From an uncultured Opitutia bacterium (GTDB lineage Bacteria > Verrucomicrobiota > Verrucomicrobiia > Opitutales > Opitutaceae), in contig CAIUOU010000014.1 of assembly GCA_903900845.1 (NCBI GenBank), positions 1 to 64,000 of the forward strand: 64,000 nt of DNA, written 5' to 3'. The position numbers and the translations under genes are program-made. Within the stretch, counting starts at the first letter, position 1. The number at the start of each line of letters is the position of its first letter. The notes under the pieces are model-generated. The model did not search any database. It was not told the DNA's origin and saw only the letters and a program-made list of their open reading frames with translations. Positions 55,872-63,999 of this stretch are shown in pieces.

Positions 55872-57707
55872 TCACTTGGCCGGCTCCCAGATTTTCATGA
55901 GCAGGTTCTCCAGCGCGGGATCATGCTCCTTAAGCTCCGCGCGGACGAAAGGATAGAAATCGTTCCGATAGAAAAACGCCTCCGTGCCCTCCGCGAAGTA
56001 CTCCTTGTGATTGGCCAGGCCGTAGTGCCGTACCCTCCGGCCAGTGTGGGCAAGCACCTCCTCGTAATTGCCCGCCGCCTTCGCCTTGTCGTAGGCCGCG
56101 AGGATCTCCGGGTGGTCGAAGCCAAGGACTTGATCGTGATACGCGTGGGCAAGCTCGTGAAGAATCACGGCGGGGTGCTTGAGCATCTGCTCGCGGGAAA
56201 GAAGATCGCGAGCCTGCGGGAGGTGAACCTTGCGCACGAGGCGCGGGTCATGGCCATTCGCCACCAGCCAGTCGCGGCTGGGATGGTATTGCTTGGCCTT
56301 GAGCGTCGGGTGGCTGTGCTCGAGCCAGATTTCCAGCCGCTGCATTTTCGCCAGCGGCCCCGCGGGTATGAGGATTTTTATGCGCTGCAGATGGTTCGCG
56401 AGCATCGCCCGCGCCTTCGCTCCCAGCTCGCCATGCTCGCCGTCAACCAGGGCCGGCTCGAGGTGAACCTTCCACCCCTCGATGTCGCGCACGACAGGAT
56501 TGAAGCGGACGGCGCCCGCGGGCTTTGGTTTGGATGAGCTCTCCACGGGCCGCGGGGTGGCGTTGGCTGCATCGCTGCGGGCCTGCGCCTGCTGCCGGAT
56601 CTGGGCCTTCAACTTAGCCAGGCGTTCCGGCCACACGAACGTCGGCGCCTTCGCCGGATCGTAACCCGCCAGGTGGCCGGTGAGCCGCGTGGTGGGCTTG
56701 GTGTATCTTAACTCGGTGTCACCGAAGACCTCCCGGCACAAGGCGGCGAGGCCGGGGTCGTAGGCCAGCAGCTCGGCGCGCGTGTTGACGTGATTATGGT
56801 CATGATCGTTTTCCCGGTTGTCATCGAACCAGCTCTGCACGCCCTCGGCGAAATACTCGTGGTGGTTCACGCTCGCGTATTTCCCCTTCCACCGGCCGGC
56901 CTTCATCGCGCTGTCATAGGCCTGCTTTACCCGCGCGTCGAACGTCGGGTCCACGTTCGACAAGCCGCGCAGGTGCATGTTGTGCGCGAATTCGTGGATG
57001 AGAATGTTCTCCTGCGAGTAAGGATCGCCGGTGTAGGCGAGCAGGTTTTCCTCGGCGCAGGAACAGAACGGATCCGTGAGACTCCCGCCCATGCCCCGCG
57101 CGCGCGCATCGCGGTAATCGCGTGCGGGAACCGCGGGAAAGTCCGGCACGGGAGTCGCCGCCAGCCATTTCCACTCCGGCTGGTCGCAAGTGAATTCGTT
57201 CCACGCGAGGATGGAGAGGCGAGCCCCGCTTTGAATCATCGCCGCGCGCACGTCGGGGCGTTTCGCCAGCATCAAGTCCACGAGATAGGCGGCCTCCTTA
57301 AGCGCGTAGGGGTTGACCTGAGCCGACGCGACAATTGGAAAACCGCCCGCGCTCACCCGTTGCGTGTAGAATGCCGGCACGCCGGCCTCATCCGGTGGAT
57401 CAAAACGAAATCCCTGCACTGGCACCTGGCTCGTGACGACCCGCTCGGTCCGGTCGTCGCGTCCCACGACCGCGAAGCGGTGGCCGAGCGTGGTCGTGAT
57501 GACCGTGTTCGCACTCGGGGCGATCGAGCCGCTCGGAACGCGCTCGGTGTCGCTCTTGAGCCAGAAAATATCCACGGACTGCGCGCTGCCGTTGATGATC
57601 TGGAGTCGAGGGCGAACCGCCGGGCTTGGATTGCTCGGTGCGGCGGAGCGTGCCGGGCAAATCCCTCCCAGGATAAGGAGGAGGAGCGCCACGCAGGGAA
57701 ATTTCAT
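55872..57707 (-). CDS. Exported protein with VHL-like domain and two zinc-metallopeptidase domains
   Basis: The 611-residue protein has a signal peptide (about residues 1-22). A beta domain at 33-105 resembles the von Hippel-Lindau beta domain (LQIINGSAQSVDIFWL). Two metallopeptidase-like domains follow. The first has HEFAH at 238-242 with a likely third ligand at E284 (HHEYFAEG); the second has HELAH at 517-521 and E569 (HKEYFAEG). The HExxH plus later EYFAEG layout recalls the anthrax lethal factor (M34/ATLF) clan. Both active sites look intact. A Q/A/P-rich linker (about 365-400) separates them. Substrate is unknown. It leads the cytochrome-propeller-enolase-sulfatase run. Confidence 0.78.
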   Translation of the reverse strand: MKFPCVALLLLILGGICPARSAAPSNPSPAVRPRLQIINGSAQSVDIFWLKSDTERVPSGSIAPSANTVITTTLGHRFAVVGRDDRTERVVTSQVPVQGFRFDPPDEAGVPAFYTQRVSAGGFPIVASAQVNPYALKEAAYLVDLMLAKRPDVRAAMIQSGARLSILAWNEFTCDQPEWKWLAATPVPDFPAVPARDYRDARARGMGGSLTDPFCSCAEENLLAYTGDPYSQENILIHEFAHNMHLRGLSNVDPTFDARVKQAYDSAMKAGRWKGKYASVNHHEYFAEGVQSWFDDNRENDHDHNHVNTRAELLAYDPGLAALCREVFGDTELRYTKPTTRLTGHLAGYDPAKAPTFVWPERLAKLKAQIRQQAQARSDAANATPRPVESSSKPKPAGAVRFNPVVRDIEGWKVHLEPALVDGEHGELGAKARAMLANHLQRIKILIPAGPLAKMQRLEIWLEHSHPTLKAKQYHPSRDWLVANGHDPRLVRKVHLPQARDLLSREQMLKHPAVILHELAHAYHDQVLGFDHPEILAAYDKAKAAGNYEEVLAHTGRRVRHYGLANHKEYFAEGTEAFFYRNDFYPFVRAELKEHDPALENLLMKIWEPAK

Positions 57708-57817
57708 GAAGGTCTCGAGTCGGACGGATTTCACCCAGCTCCCTGGCGAACCGGAAGCCGCGCGCCGGTTTGCCGCAGCCACGCTGAGCCCACCGCAGTC
57801 CACCACGATCGGCGCTC

Positions 57818-60745
57818 TCAGAACGCCATGGTCGCCGTGGTGATATACTGCCGGGGTTCCGTGTAGCGCGTCCACGTGTAGCCGTTGCCGATGTCGACTT
57901 TCTCGTCGAAGACGTTGTTGACGTTGAGCTGGAGGGTCCAGTTGAAGCGGCCGAACTTGCGGCGGTAGCTGACGAAGGGATTGGTGAGGATGTAATTTTC
58001 ACTCCTGACCGGGGGCAGGATCTGCACGCCGGAGATGGTGACCCCGGTGCGCTCGCGGCCGCGGGTATAGCGGGCGGCGACGCCGGCGGTGAAGCCCTTG
58101 AGCCGTCCCTCGTTGAAGCTGTAGCGGGTGGTAACGCTGCCGGTGGCGCGCTTGGTGAGCGAGATCACGCCCTCCTGATCCTCGAGGAAATCGCGGGTGA
58201 GCATGGTGGCGCTGTCGGGATCGAGCCCTTGGCTGCTGGCGACGGCCCGGGCCTGGGTGAGAACCGCGCCGAGCAGCGGGAAGAACCGGGTGAACTCGGT
58301 CTGGTTGCGCGAGTAGGAGCCGAGGAGCGTCCAGTTGCGGTTGAGGTTGACGAGCACCTGGTATTCCCAGCCGGTCGAGGTGCGGTCGCGGTAGTCGATC
58401 GAATTGGCGAGGTCGGTCGCGAGCAGCAGATTCAGCTCGTCGCGGACTTGGTTGCTGATCCCGGCTTGGAGGTTTTCCTGCTTGGTGTCGAAGCGCGTGA
58501 CGGTGGCCTCGACTTTGCCGGCGAAGAGTTTGAAGCGCGCGCTGAAGTCGACGCCTTCGCCGGTGAGCGGGACGACGGCGGCGCCGGTGAGGTCGGTGCC
58601 GATGTTGTCGGAGAACTGCGACGACTCGAAGTAGCCGCCGGTGAGCGTGAGCCAGGGGCGGATGTGCCAGACGGCGCCGTAGGTCTGGTTGCTGCTCCAG
58701 TCATCGGAGAAGGGAATCAGCGCCATGCCACTGGCCTTGCGGATGCCGTCGTTGGGAAGGCGGGAGCCGTCGGCGGCGAAGAAAGTGGCCTGGTTGAAGT
58801 TGGCGCGGTCGGCGGTGGTGGCGGCACTGACGCTCTGCAGCCAGTGTTCGCGGCTGACGCCGATGCTGGTGCGGACTTGGCCCTTGAAGTAGGAGCCGAG
58901 GATGTTGAGGGAACCGGAGGTGAGGCTCTGGTCCTGGTGGCGGTTGAGGCCCGCATTCGAGCGGAAAAGCTGGGTGACGCCGGGGCGGACGTTCCAGCCG
59001 AGCTTCTCGTCGCTGTTGCCGTCGCGCAGGTAGTGGACATTGGAGACGAGGTTGTTCGTGAACCAGGCGGCGTCACCGGTGTAGCCGCGGCGGGCGATCT
59101 CCTCGCGCGTCAGCGAGTAGCCGAAGAATTCGGAGTAGACTTTCTCGTGGCGGTAGTTGGCGCCAAGGACGACGCGCTGAGTGATGCCCCATGGGAGGGC
59201 GGCGTCGTAGACGAGCTGGCCGCGCCAGTTGAGAATGTCGTGACCACCGGGATTATAGATCGGCACGTGCAAGACATACATCTGTTCGTAGTTGGGGTTG
59301 GGGACGGTGCCGGGGCCGTTGGGGTTGGGGAGCACCGGGTTGACGTCGATGTGGAGGTAGCGGCTGGCGGGGGCGATGACGGTGACGGTGGAGAAGGCCT
59401 GCTTGCGGATGGTATCGTCGAATTGGGCGTTGTGGGCGACGAGGGCGTGGAGCTTCTCGGAAATCTCGTGCTTTAGCTCGATGGTGTAGGCGAAATATTT
59501 GGAGTTCTGCTTGGTGTCGGGGCCACCCCAGTCCTGGCTCAGCGGGATGATACTCTCGGGAACGCGGCGAACCGCGAGGCGGTTGGGATTCTGCGGGTCG
59601 GTGGCGGAGGTGGCCGCGGCGCCGGTTTGCGTGAACGAGATACGAAAGGTGTTCTCGGCGGTGGACTGCCAGTTGTTGATGACGCCGCCGACGTCGACGA
59701 GGGCGTGATTGAGCGAGGTGGCGGCGCGGATCGGCTGCATGCCGACGCCGTTGGTCTGTAGGCCCGGGCGGAGCGGGTCGGCATCAAGGGCGCTGGTGCC
59801 GGTGCCGTAGACGTAGGCGCCGCGGTAGTCGCCGGGTCCGAGATGGCCGATGTGGTAGGTGGTGTTGCCGGTCTCGTAGGCGGCGTCGATCTGCGTGCGG
59901 CGGTGCTTGAAGGGTTCCCAACGGAGCGATCCGGCGTAGCCCTCGAGGTCGCGGCCCATGCGCTGCTTGAACATCTCCACCTCGGACTTGATGGCGTTGA
60001 CGCGGAGGGCGAGGCGGCCAGGGACGATGGGCTGGTTGAAATCGAATGAGTAACGCTGCGTGCCGAAATTGTCGTAGCGAACCTGGACGGAGCCGCGGCG
60101 CTGGAAGGACGCGCGCTTGCTGGCGATGTTGATGGTGCCGCCGGCATCGACGTCGCCGAAAGCTAGGCCGCTGGGGCCGCGGCTGAATTCGATGCGCTCG
60201 GTGTTAAAGACGTCGGCGGCGAGGTACCAAGGGAAGCCGTCGCGGAGCTGGCGGATGGAGGCGAGGCCGCGGATGTTAACCTGATTGCCGCTGCGGTTGC
60301 CGACGACGGCACCGATGGTGCCTTGGTCGTTGAATTGGTTCTCGGTGCTCATCCCGAAGTCGACGGCGTCGAAATAGGTGTTGAGTGCGAGGTCCTGGAG
60401 GAGTTCCTGCGTCATGACCGAGATCGAGTTGGGGAGGTTCTCGAGTTTCTCGTTGGTGCGCGTGCCGGTCATCGCGGTGGAGGCGGCGTAGCCGGTGTCC
60501 TTGTCGGAGGAGACTTCGAAGACGGAGAGCTTGACCGGTTCACCGGCGGAGGGTGCGGGCGTAGGCGCGGGCGCGACTTGCGCGCGGGCGGGCAGGCCGA
60601 GGAAAAGGCAGGACGAGCCGATCGCGAAGGCGCGCGCAAGCGTCCGGCGGTGGGCGCGTGCATTCGGGCGCATCGCGTGGGCGGGCGGAGCAGCAAGCCG
60701 GCCGACCACAGCCGTGGGTAGGGAAGATACGGGCTTTCTTTTCAT
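57818..60745 (-). CDS. TonB-dependent outer-membrane receptor
   Basis: The 975-residue protein has an export signal with an arginine-rich N-region and a hydrophobic stretch at about 42-55. A TonB-box-like segment near 75 (VKLSVFEVSSD) and a plug domain with NSISVMTQELLQDL and VNIRGLASIRQLRDGFP follow, then a 22-strand barrel ending TITT-type and aromatic (ITTATMAF). The plug-barrel junction motif RIEFSRGPSGLAFGDVDAGGTINI is typical of Opitutaceae receptors. It takes up a large or scarce ligand across the outer membrane using TonB energy. The AraC/PAS regulator gene upstream probably controls it, and the degradation genes downstream suggest the ligand is their substrate. Confidence 0.92.
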   Translation of the reverse strand: MKRKPVSSLPTAVVGRLAAPPAHAMRPNARAHRRTLARAFAIGSSCLFLGLPARAQVAPAPTPAPSAGEPVKLSVFEVSSDKDTGYAASTAMTGTRTNEKLENLPNSISVMTQELLQDLALNTYFDAVDFGMSTENQFNDQGTIGAVVGNRSGNQVNIRGLASIRQLRDGFPWYLAADVFNTERIEFSRGPSGLAFGDVDAGGTINIASKRASFQRRGSVQVRYDNFGTQRYSFDFNQPIVPGRLALRVNAIKSEVEMFKQRMGRDLEGYAGSLRWEPFKHRRTQIDAAYETGNTTYHIGHLGPGDYRGAYVYGTGTSALDADPLRPGLQTNGVGMQPIRAATSLNHALVDVGGVINNWQSTAENTFRISFTQTGAAATSATDPQNPNRLAVRRVPESIIPLSQDWGGPDTKQNSKYFAYTIELKHEISEKLHALVAHNAQFDDTIRKQAFSTVTVIAPASRYLHIDVNPVLPNPNGPGTVPNPNYEQMYVLHVPIYNPGGHDILNWRGQLVYDAALPWGITQRVVLGANYRHEKVYSEFFGYSLTREEIARRGYTGDAAWFTNNLVSNVHYLRDGNSDEKLGWNVRPGVTQLFRSNAGLNRHQDQSLTSGSLNILGSYFKGQVRTSIGVSREHWLQSVSAATTADRANFNQATFFAADGSRLPNDGIRKASGMALIPFSDDWSSNQTYGAVWHIRPWLTLTGGYFESSQFSDNIGTDLTGAAVVPLTGEGVDFSARFKLFAGKVEATVTRFDTKQENLQAGISNQVRDELNLLLATDLANSIDYRDRTSTGWEYQVLVNLNRNWTLLGSYSRNQTEFTRFFPLLGAVLTQARAVASSQGLDPDSATMLTRDFLEDQEGVISLTKRATGSVTTRYSFNEGRLKGFTAGVAARYTRGRERTGVTISGVQILPPVRSENYILTNPFVSYRRKFGRFNWTLQLNVNNVFDEKVDIGNGYTWTRYTEPRQYITTATMAF

Positions 60746-60784
60746 GGCGGTTTCTGGGTTTGGGGTAGGGACCGGTAGCAGGAT

Positions 60785-60880
60785 TTATTTCCGGAAGATA
60801 ACCAAGGAGGGACCCTCGAGGGTATCCCACGTTGGGGTGATGCCTAGGCCTGGTGCCTTGGAAGCGACCATGCGCCCGCG
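60785..60880 (-). pseudogene. C-terminal remnant of an enolase-superfamily gene
   Basis: On the minus strand, RMVASKAPGLGITPTWDTL followed by a short tail and a TAA at 60785-60787 lines up with the last 28 or so residues of the enolase-superfamily gene at 51023 ([19 protein letters not shown]). The rest of the gene is missing; a strong hairpin begins where homology ends. It is a decayed relative or the end of a deleted gene, not a functional CDS. Confidence 0.6.
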
Positions 60881-60891
60881 GTCACACCGGG

Positions 60892-60917
60892 CGCGCCGCA
60901 CGCCTTCGTGCGGCGCG
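60892..60917. repeat. Strong GC hairpin (possible REP-type element)
   Basis: A perfect 11-bp stem (cgcgccgcacg 60892-60902, cgtgcggcgcg 60907-60917) encloses a 4-nt loop (cctt). It lies between the enolase remnant and the araC gene. It has no T run. Its form suits a repetitive extragenic palindrome or an RNA 3' end, but no second copy was found here. Confidence 0.4.
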
Positions 60918-61100
60918 GCACGGAAGCTGGGTTTGCCAGCGGACTGCTGGTCCGCGCGGTGGTTCATCGGCATCGGAAAGGGTGACGCTGCAACGTGACG
61001 ATCCTAGCAGGTTGGCGTCGCAGCGTCTTGACCGGGAAACACGCGAAACTGGCGAAGTCGGCACAACGCGCCGCCAAGGCGCGCCCGCTCGCGCCTGTCC

Positions 61101-61129
61101 AAAAACGGGCGGCGCACGTCAACGCCGCC
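61101..61129 (-). terminator. Intrinsic terminator of the AraC/PAS regulator gene
   Basis: On the minus strand a 7-bp stem (GGCGGCG at 61129-61123, CGCCGCC at 61114-61108) with an 8-nt loop is followed, after CG, by five T residues (61105-61101). The regulator's stop codon lies in the loop. This is a standard rho-independent terminator. Confidence 0.75.
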
Positions 61130-61970
61130 GCGTGGCCTTGCGGACTGCTTCCGGCTCGCCGCGGGCTTGGGCCGGGTGGTGCATCTGGCGAAACTCGGTC
61201 GGCGTGACGCCCGTGGCCGCACGGAACGCCCGCGTGAAGGCGCTGTGATCGGAGAAGCCGCACGCGTGCGCGATCTCGGCGACGGCGCGCGGAGTATCGC
61301 GGAGGGCCAGCGAGGCGGCGGCGATGCGCGTCTTGGCGATCAACTGGACGGGAGTGAGGCCGAAGATCCGCTTGACGACGCGTCCGAACCTGGCCGGCGG
61401 CACCCGCGCGAGGCGGGCGAGCCGGGAAGGCGAGATGGGCTCCGCGTAGTTGGTTTCCAAGTGCAGGATGGCCGCGGCGATTTCCGGCTGGATCTCCCGC
61501 GGCGAAATCGGCGCACGCACGTCTTTCGAGAGGCCGATCAGGCCGCAGATTCTCCCCGTCTCGTCACGCAGCGGAAGTTTGGTCGTAAGACACCAGACCG
61601 GGCGGTGGGGCAGCAGCCAGTGGAGCTCGAGGTGGTCGACGATGGGGCGCCCGGTGCGCAGCACGGCTGCATCCTGTTCGGTCGGGATGCGTCCGAAGCT
61701 GCCCGCGCAAACGTCCGCGGGGCGTCGCCCAATCATCTCCGCCTTGCCTTGAAGGCCGTGGCGTTCCACCAGCGAATGGTTCACGGTGGTGTAGCGGCCG
61801 TCGGCGTCTTTGATGAAAAAGGCGATGTCCGGCGTGTGATCGAACAGCTCCTCCAGCAGCTCGCGGTCGATGCCGGCCACCGCGTGAGCGGCAACTTTGC
61901 CTGCCGCGCGGATGGAATCGGGGGTCACGTGATCGGGGGTTGTGGCGGCAAGCTGACCGACCTGATACAA
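61119..61970 (-). CDS. AraC-family transcription regulator with PAS sensor domain
   Basis: The 283-residue protein has an N-terminal PAS domain (LFDHTPDIAFFIKDADGRYTTVN and VWCLTTKLPLRDETGRICGLIGLSKDV). The C-terminal AraC domain has two helix-turn-helix units (ISPSRLARLARVPPARFGRVVK, then VAEIAHACGFSDHSAFTRAFR). PAS-AraC proteins sense a small ligand and activate nearby genes. It lies upstream of, and in line with, the TonB receptor cluster and is its likely regulator. The start is uncertain: TTG at 61968-61970 is the first candidate, but a later GTG would keep both domains. Confidence 0.85.
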   Translation of the reverse strand: MYQVGQLAATTPDHVTPDSIRAAGKVAAHAVAGIDRELLEELFDHTPDIAFFIKDADGRYTTVNHSLVERHGLQGKAEMIGRRPADVCAGSFGRIPTEQDAAVLRTGRPIVDHLELHWLLPHRPVWCLTTKLPLRDETGRICGLIGLSKDVRAPISPREIQPEIAAAILHLETNYAEPISPSRLARLARVPPARFGRVVKRIFGLTPVQLIAKTRIAAASLALRDTPRAVAEIAHACGFSDHSAFTRAFRAATGVTPTEFRQMHHPAQARGEPEAVRKATRRR

Positions 61971-62485
61971 CTCTCAAGAGTAGCCTTTCCCGAAAAATTC
62001 CAGGTTTTATTAACCACGGATGCACCCGGATGATGTGGCGTGCGGGAAGCGCCGCGGAATCGCTTTGCGTTGGCTAACCACGAACGGACACGAGGGGGCA
62101 CGAATGCTTCGTGCGCTGAATCCGCTGACCATGCTGTAGCCGCGCCTGCAGCCGCGGACCATGCGGAGGAAAGTACCGCCGGGCTATTCGGTCCTCCCTC
62201 GGTGTTTGTAACCGCGGATGTCGCGGATTCGGCGGATCGAGGTAGGGGCGGTTTCCTTTTCTGAACTCCTCGGTCCTTCTGTTCGAAGCTCGTTGCTCGC
62301 GATGTGCCGCGGAATGGCTCCGGGTTTTTGACCACAGACCACGCAGAGTTCACAGATTCGGAGGACGCGGCGCCTTGGTTCGGGGGGCGTCTTCAACCAA
62401 GAGGCGACTCTCGCGTGGTTGGTGGGGTTACTGGTTCCTCCTTCGAGTTGCTCCGAAGCGGGGCGGGACAACGTGGAGTTAAGAC
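61971..62485. other. Non-coding region with degenerate 'accacgga'-type repeats
   Basis: No gene was found in these 515 bases. Most of it is made of the repeat-like segments listed next, and translated frames give only the low-complexity arginine/cysteine-rich strings typical of such repeats. The promoter of the AraC/PAS gene should lie at its left end. Confidence 0.5.
62009..62372. repeat. Cluster of degenerate intergenic repeats
   Basis: At least four segments share an opening like taaccac/gaccac followed by gga- or aga-type triplets: about 62010-62036, 62073-62106, 62207-62245 and 62329-62372. Two of them are preceded by the same ten-mer gccgcggaat (62051-62060 and 62306-62315) at nearly equal distance (15-16 bases) from accac. 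A weaker relative occurs near 61028-61057. From memory, similar 'accacggatgacacggat' strings are scattered in several phyla, with no known function. Confidence 0.5.
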
Positions 62486-62520
62486 AAAACCCGTTATCCC
62501 TGAAGGGCATAACGGGTTTT
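62486..62520 (-). terminator. Intrinsic terminator of tRNA-Asp
   Basis: A perfect 12-bp inverted repeat (aaaacccgttat 62486-62497, ataacgggtttt 62509-62520) with an 11-nt centre begins five bases after the tRNA 3' end. On the minus strand the stem ends in TTTT. Its symmetry means it could act in both directions. Confidence 0.85.
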
Positions 62521-62525
62521 AAAAC

Positions 62526-62602
62526 TGGCGGGATGGACGGGACTCGAACCCGCGGCCTTCTGCGTGACAGGCAGACGCTCTAACCAACTGAGCTACCACC
62601 CC
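62526..62602 (-). tRNA. tRNA-Asp (anticodon GTC)
   Basis: The minus strand folds as a full cloverleaf of 77 nt. The acceptor stem is GGGGTGG/CCATCCC, the D arm is GCTC...GAGC, the anticodon stem is TCTGC/GCAGA with loop CTGTCAC (anticodon GTC), and the T arm is GCGGG-TTCGAGT-CCCGT. The discriminator base is G and CCA is encoded. It reads GAC/GAT aspartate codons. Confidence 0.97.
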
Positions 62603-62680
62603 GAATGGGAAAGACCGGCGAGAATCAGTTCGTGAAAAGCCGAGTCAAGCGGTTTCCCGAGTTTTTCCGGCGCAGCTCGA

Positions 62681-63589
62681 TCAGACCGTGATGCCTTTGC
62701 GCTTCAAGGCGGGGCGAAGAAGCCGCACGAGGTTTTCGCGGAGGATGAGGCGTTTGGCGGTGTCGGGGATGTCGGCCCCGAGCACGCGGCCGAGTTGGGA
62801 GCCGAAGCTGCGGCCGTGGACATCGCTGCCGTAGAGCACGCGTTCGGCGCCGAGTTCGCGCACGGCCATCTCGACTTGGCCGGAGACGGGGTCTCCGCCC
62901 CCGAGGTCGGCGTGGAGCTCCGGACGAGCGCGGATCGCGCGTATCCCGAATGCCCATTCGCCGCCGCCGGTGTGGCCGCAGACCATCGGCACGCCCGGAT
63001 GCCGGGCCGACAACTCGGCGAGCTCCATCGGCGTCGATTCCTGCGCGAGGTTGCCCTTTCCGCGCTGCTTGATCCAGGTGTGCTGGAAAATGAGGGCGTC
63101 GAGTTCGACTGCGCGACGGACGATCGGGTCGAGTTCCCGGCGCTGGGCGCGGGTGCCGACCCAGAGTTTGATGCCCACCATGGGACCGTCGGCGACGCAG
63201 CGTTCCAGCTCCGCCAAGGATTCCTTGGTGTGCACCGGGTTCAGGTAGACGAAGCCGAACGCGCGCGAGCCCCATTCCTTCAGGATGGCCAGCACATCGT
63301 CGTTGCTGCGCCGGAACTCCTCCGGTTTCGGCTCATGCTGCCAAGGCGGGCTCATGAAGATGCATAAACGCTCGACGCCGACGCGATCGGCGATGCGTAC
63401 AAGCGTCTCCATGCGTTTCGCGGGGTTGGGGCCGGGCGTGCCCACGTGCGCATGAACGTCCCACGCGCCCAGCTTGCGCAGCTCCGCGCTTCCCCACGCG
63501 GACGCGGCGGACTCGGGGGAGGCGGCGCGGACGACGGGCAGGGTGAGCGCGGCGGCGCCGCCCTTGGCGAGGAAGTCGCGGCGGTTCAT
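62681..63589 (-). CDS. Tat-exported amidohydrolase-family TIM-barrel protein
   Basis: The 302-residue protein has a twin-arginine signal (MNRRDFLAKGGAAALTLPVV) and an amidohydrolase_2-type barrel. The metal-site motifs are DVHAHVG near residue 45, IFQHTW, VCGHTGGGEW and YGSDVHGRS. Members include decarboxylases and lactonases, often with one metal ion. The start at 63589 was chosen for the twin-arginine signal. Its ATG overlaps the stop of the next upstream gene (ATGA), so the pair is co-translated. Substrate unknown. Confidence 0.85.
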   Translation of the reverse strand: MNRRDFLAKGGAAALTLPVVRAASPESAASAWGSAELRKLGAWDVHAHVGTPGPNPAKRMETLVRIADRVGVERLCIFMSPPWQHEPKPEEFRRSNDDVLAILKEWGSRAFGFVYLNPVHTKESLAELERCVADGPMVGIKLWVGTRAQRRELDPIVRRAVELDALIFQHTWIKQRGKGNLAQESTPMELAELSARHPGVPMVCGHTGGGEWAFGIRAIRARPELHADLGGGDPVSGQVEMAVRELGAERVLYGSDVHGRSFGSQLGRVLGADIPDTAKRLILRENLVRLLRPALKRKGITV

Positions 63590-63999
63590 TTGCGGGAAAG
63601 GGCGAGGGCGGCGTTGGCGTGGCGCACGGCGGCGGACTGCGACGGTGTGAGATCCGACTCTTGGAGTTTGAGCAGGGCGGACTCGAAGACGAAATAGGGC
63701 GAGTGGGAGCCGAAGCACAGCCGGACCTTCGGCGAGCGGCCCAGCAAGCCCTCGATTCCGGCGACGCCCTCCAAGGTGGCTATCTCGAGGAATACCCCCG
63801 ACTGTGCGAGGCGCGACACCAACGGCGGGCCGGAGAACACCCGGGACGTCGCATTCAACAGCATCACGCGTGCGCCTGGAGTGCGGGCGAGGAGCTCCGG
63901 CAGGGCGGCGACATTGACGAACGGGGCCGTGAGCACGGGGTTTTGCGAACGGTCGTCCTCGATCGCTAGCGTGATCTGGACCAGCAGTCCTTGCCGGGC
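63586..63999 (-). CDS. Amidohydrolase-family protein, C-terminal part (runs off the window)
   Basis: The frame stays open to the window edge; the last codons inside read ARQGLLVQITLAIEDDRSQN before LTAPFVNVAALPELL. The GTG at 63936 is therefore an internal valine, not a start. The visible 137 residues look like the second half of an amidohydrolase barrel (LCFGSHSPYFVFESALLKL with the final metal-site strand). It is translationally coupled to the Tat-exported amidohydrolase gene, and the two may form a heteromer or act in sequence. Confidence 0.75.
   Translation of the reverse strand, partial: ARQGLLVQITLAIEDDRSQNPVLTAPFVNVAALPELLARTPGARVMLLNATSRVFSGPPLVSRLAQSGVFLEIATLEGVAGIEGLLGRSPKVRLCFGSHSPYFVFESALLKLQESDLTPSQSAAVRHANAALALSRK

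Larger units (their letters stand above)
60746..61118. other. Upstream region of the TonB receptor gene, with gene remnant and hairpin
   Basis: This 373-base region holds an enolase-superfamily C-terminal remnant (60785-60880), an 11-bp hairpin (60892-60917), a degenerate repeat-like segment (about 61028-61057) and the araC terminator. The receptor promoter should lie close to 60746-60790, but no clear -35/-10 pair was recognised. Confidence 0.45.

Noticed and set aside
58229-59476. A 415-codon plus-strand open frame inside the TonB receptor gene
   Set aside because: It is antisense to a receptor with convincing plug and barrel motifs, and its glycine/valine/glutamate-rich product matches no family.
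62009-62372. CRISPR array
   Set aside because: The repeats are imperfect, unevenly spaced and of different lengths, and no cas gene is present.
63934-63936. GTG as the start of the last gene
   Set aside because: The frame stays open to the window edge with good amidohydrolase-like sequence upstream, so the codon is internal.
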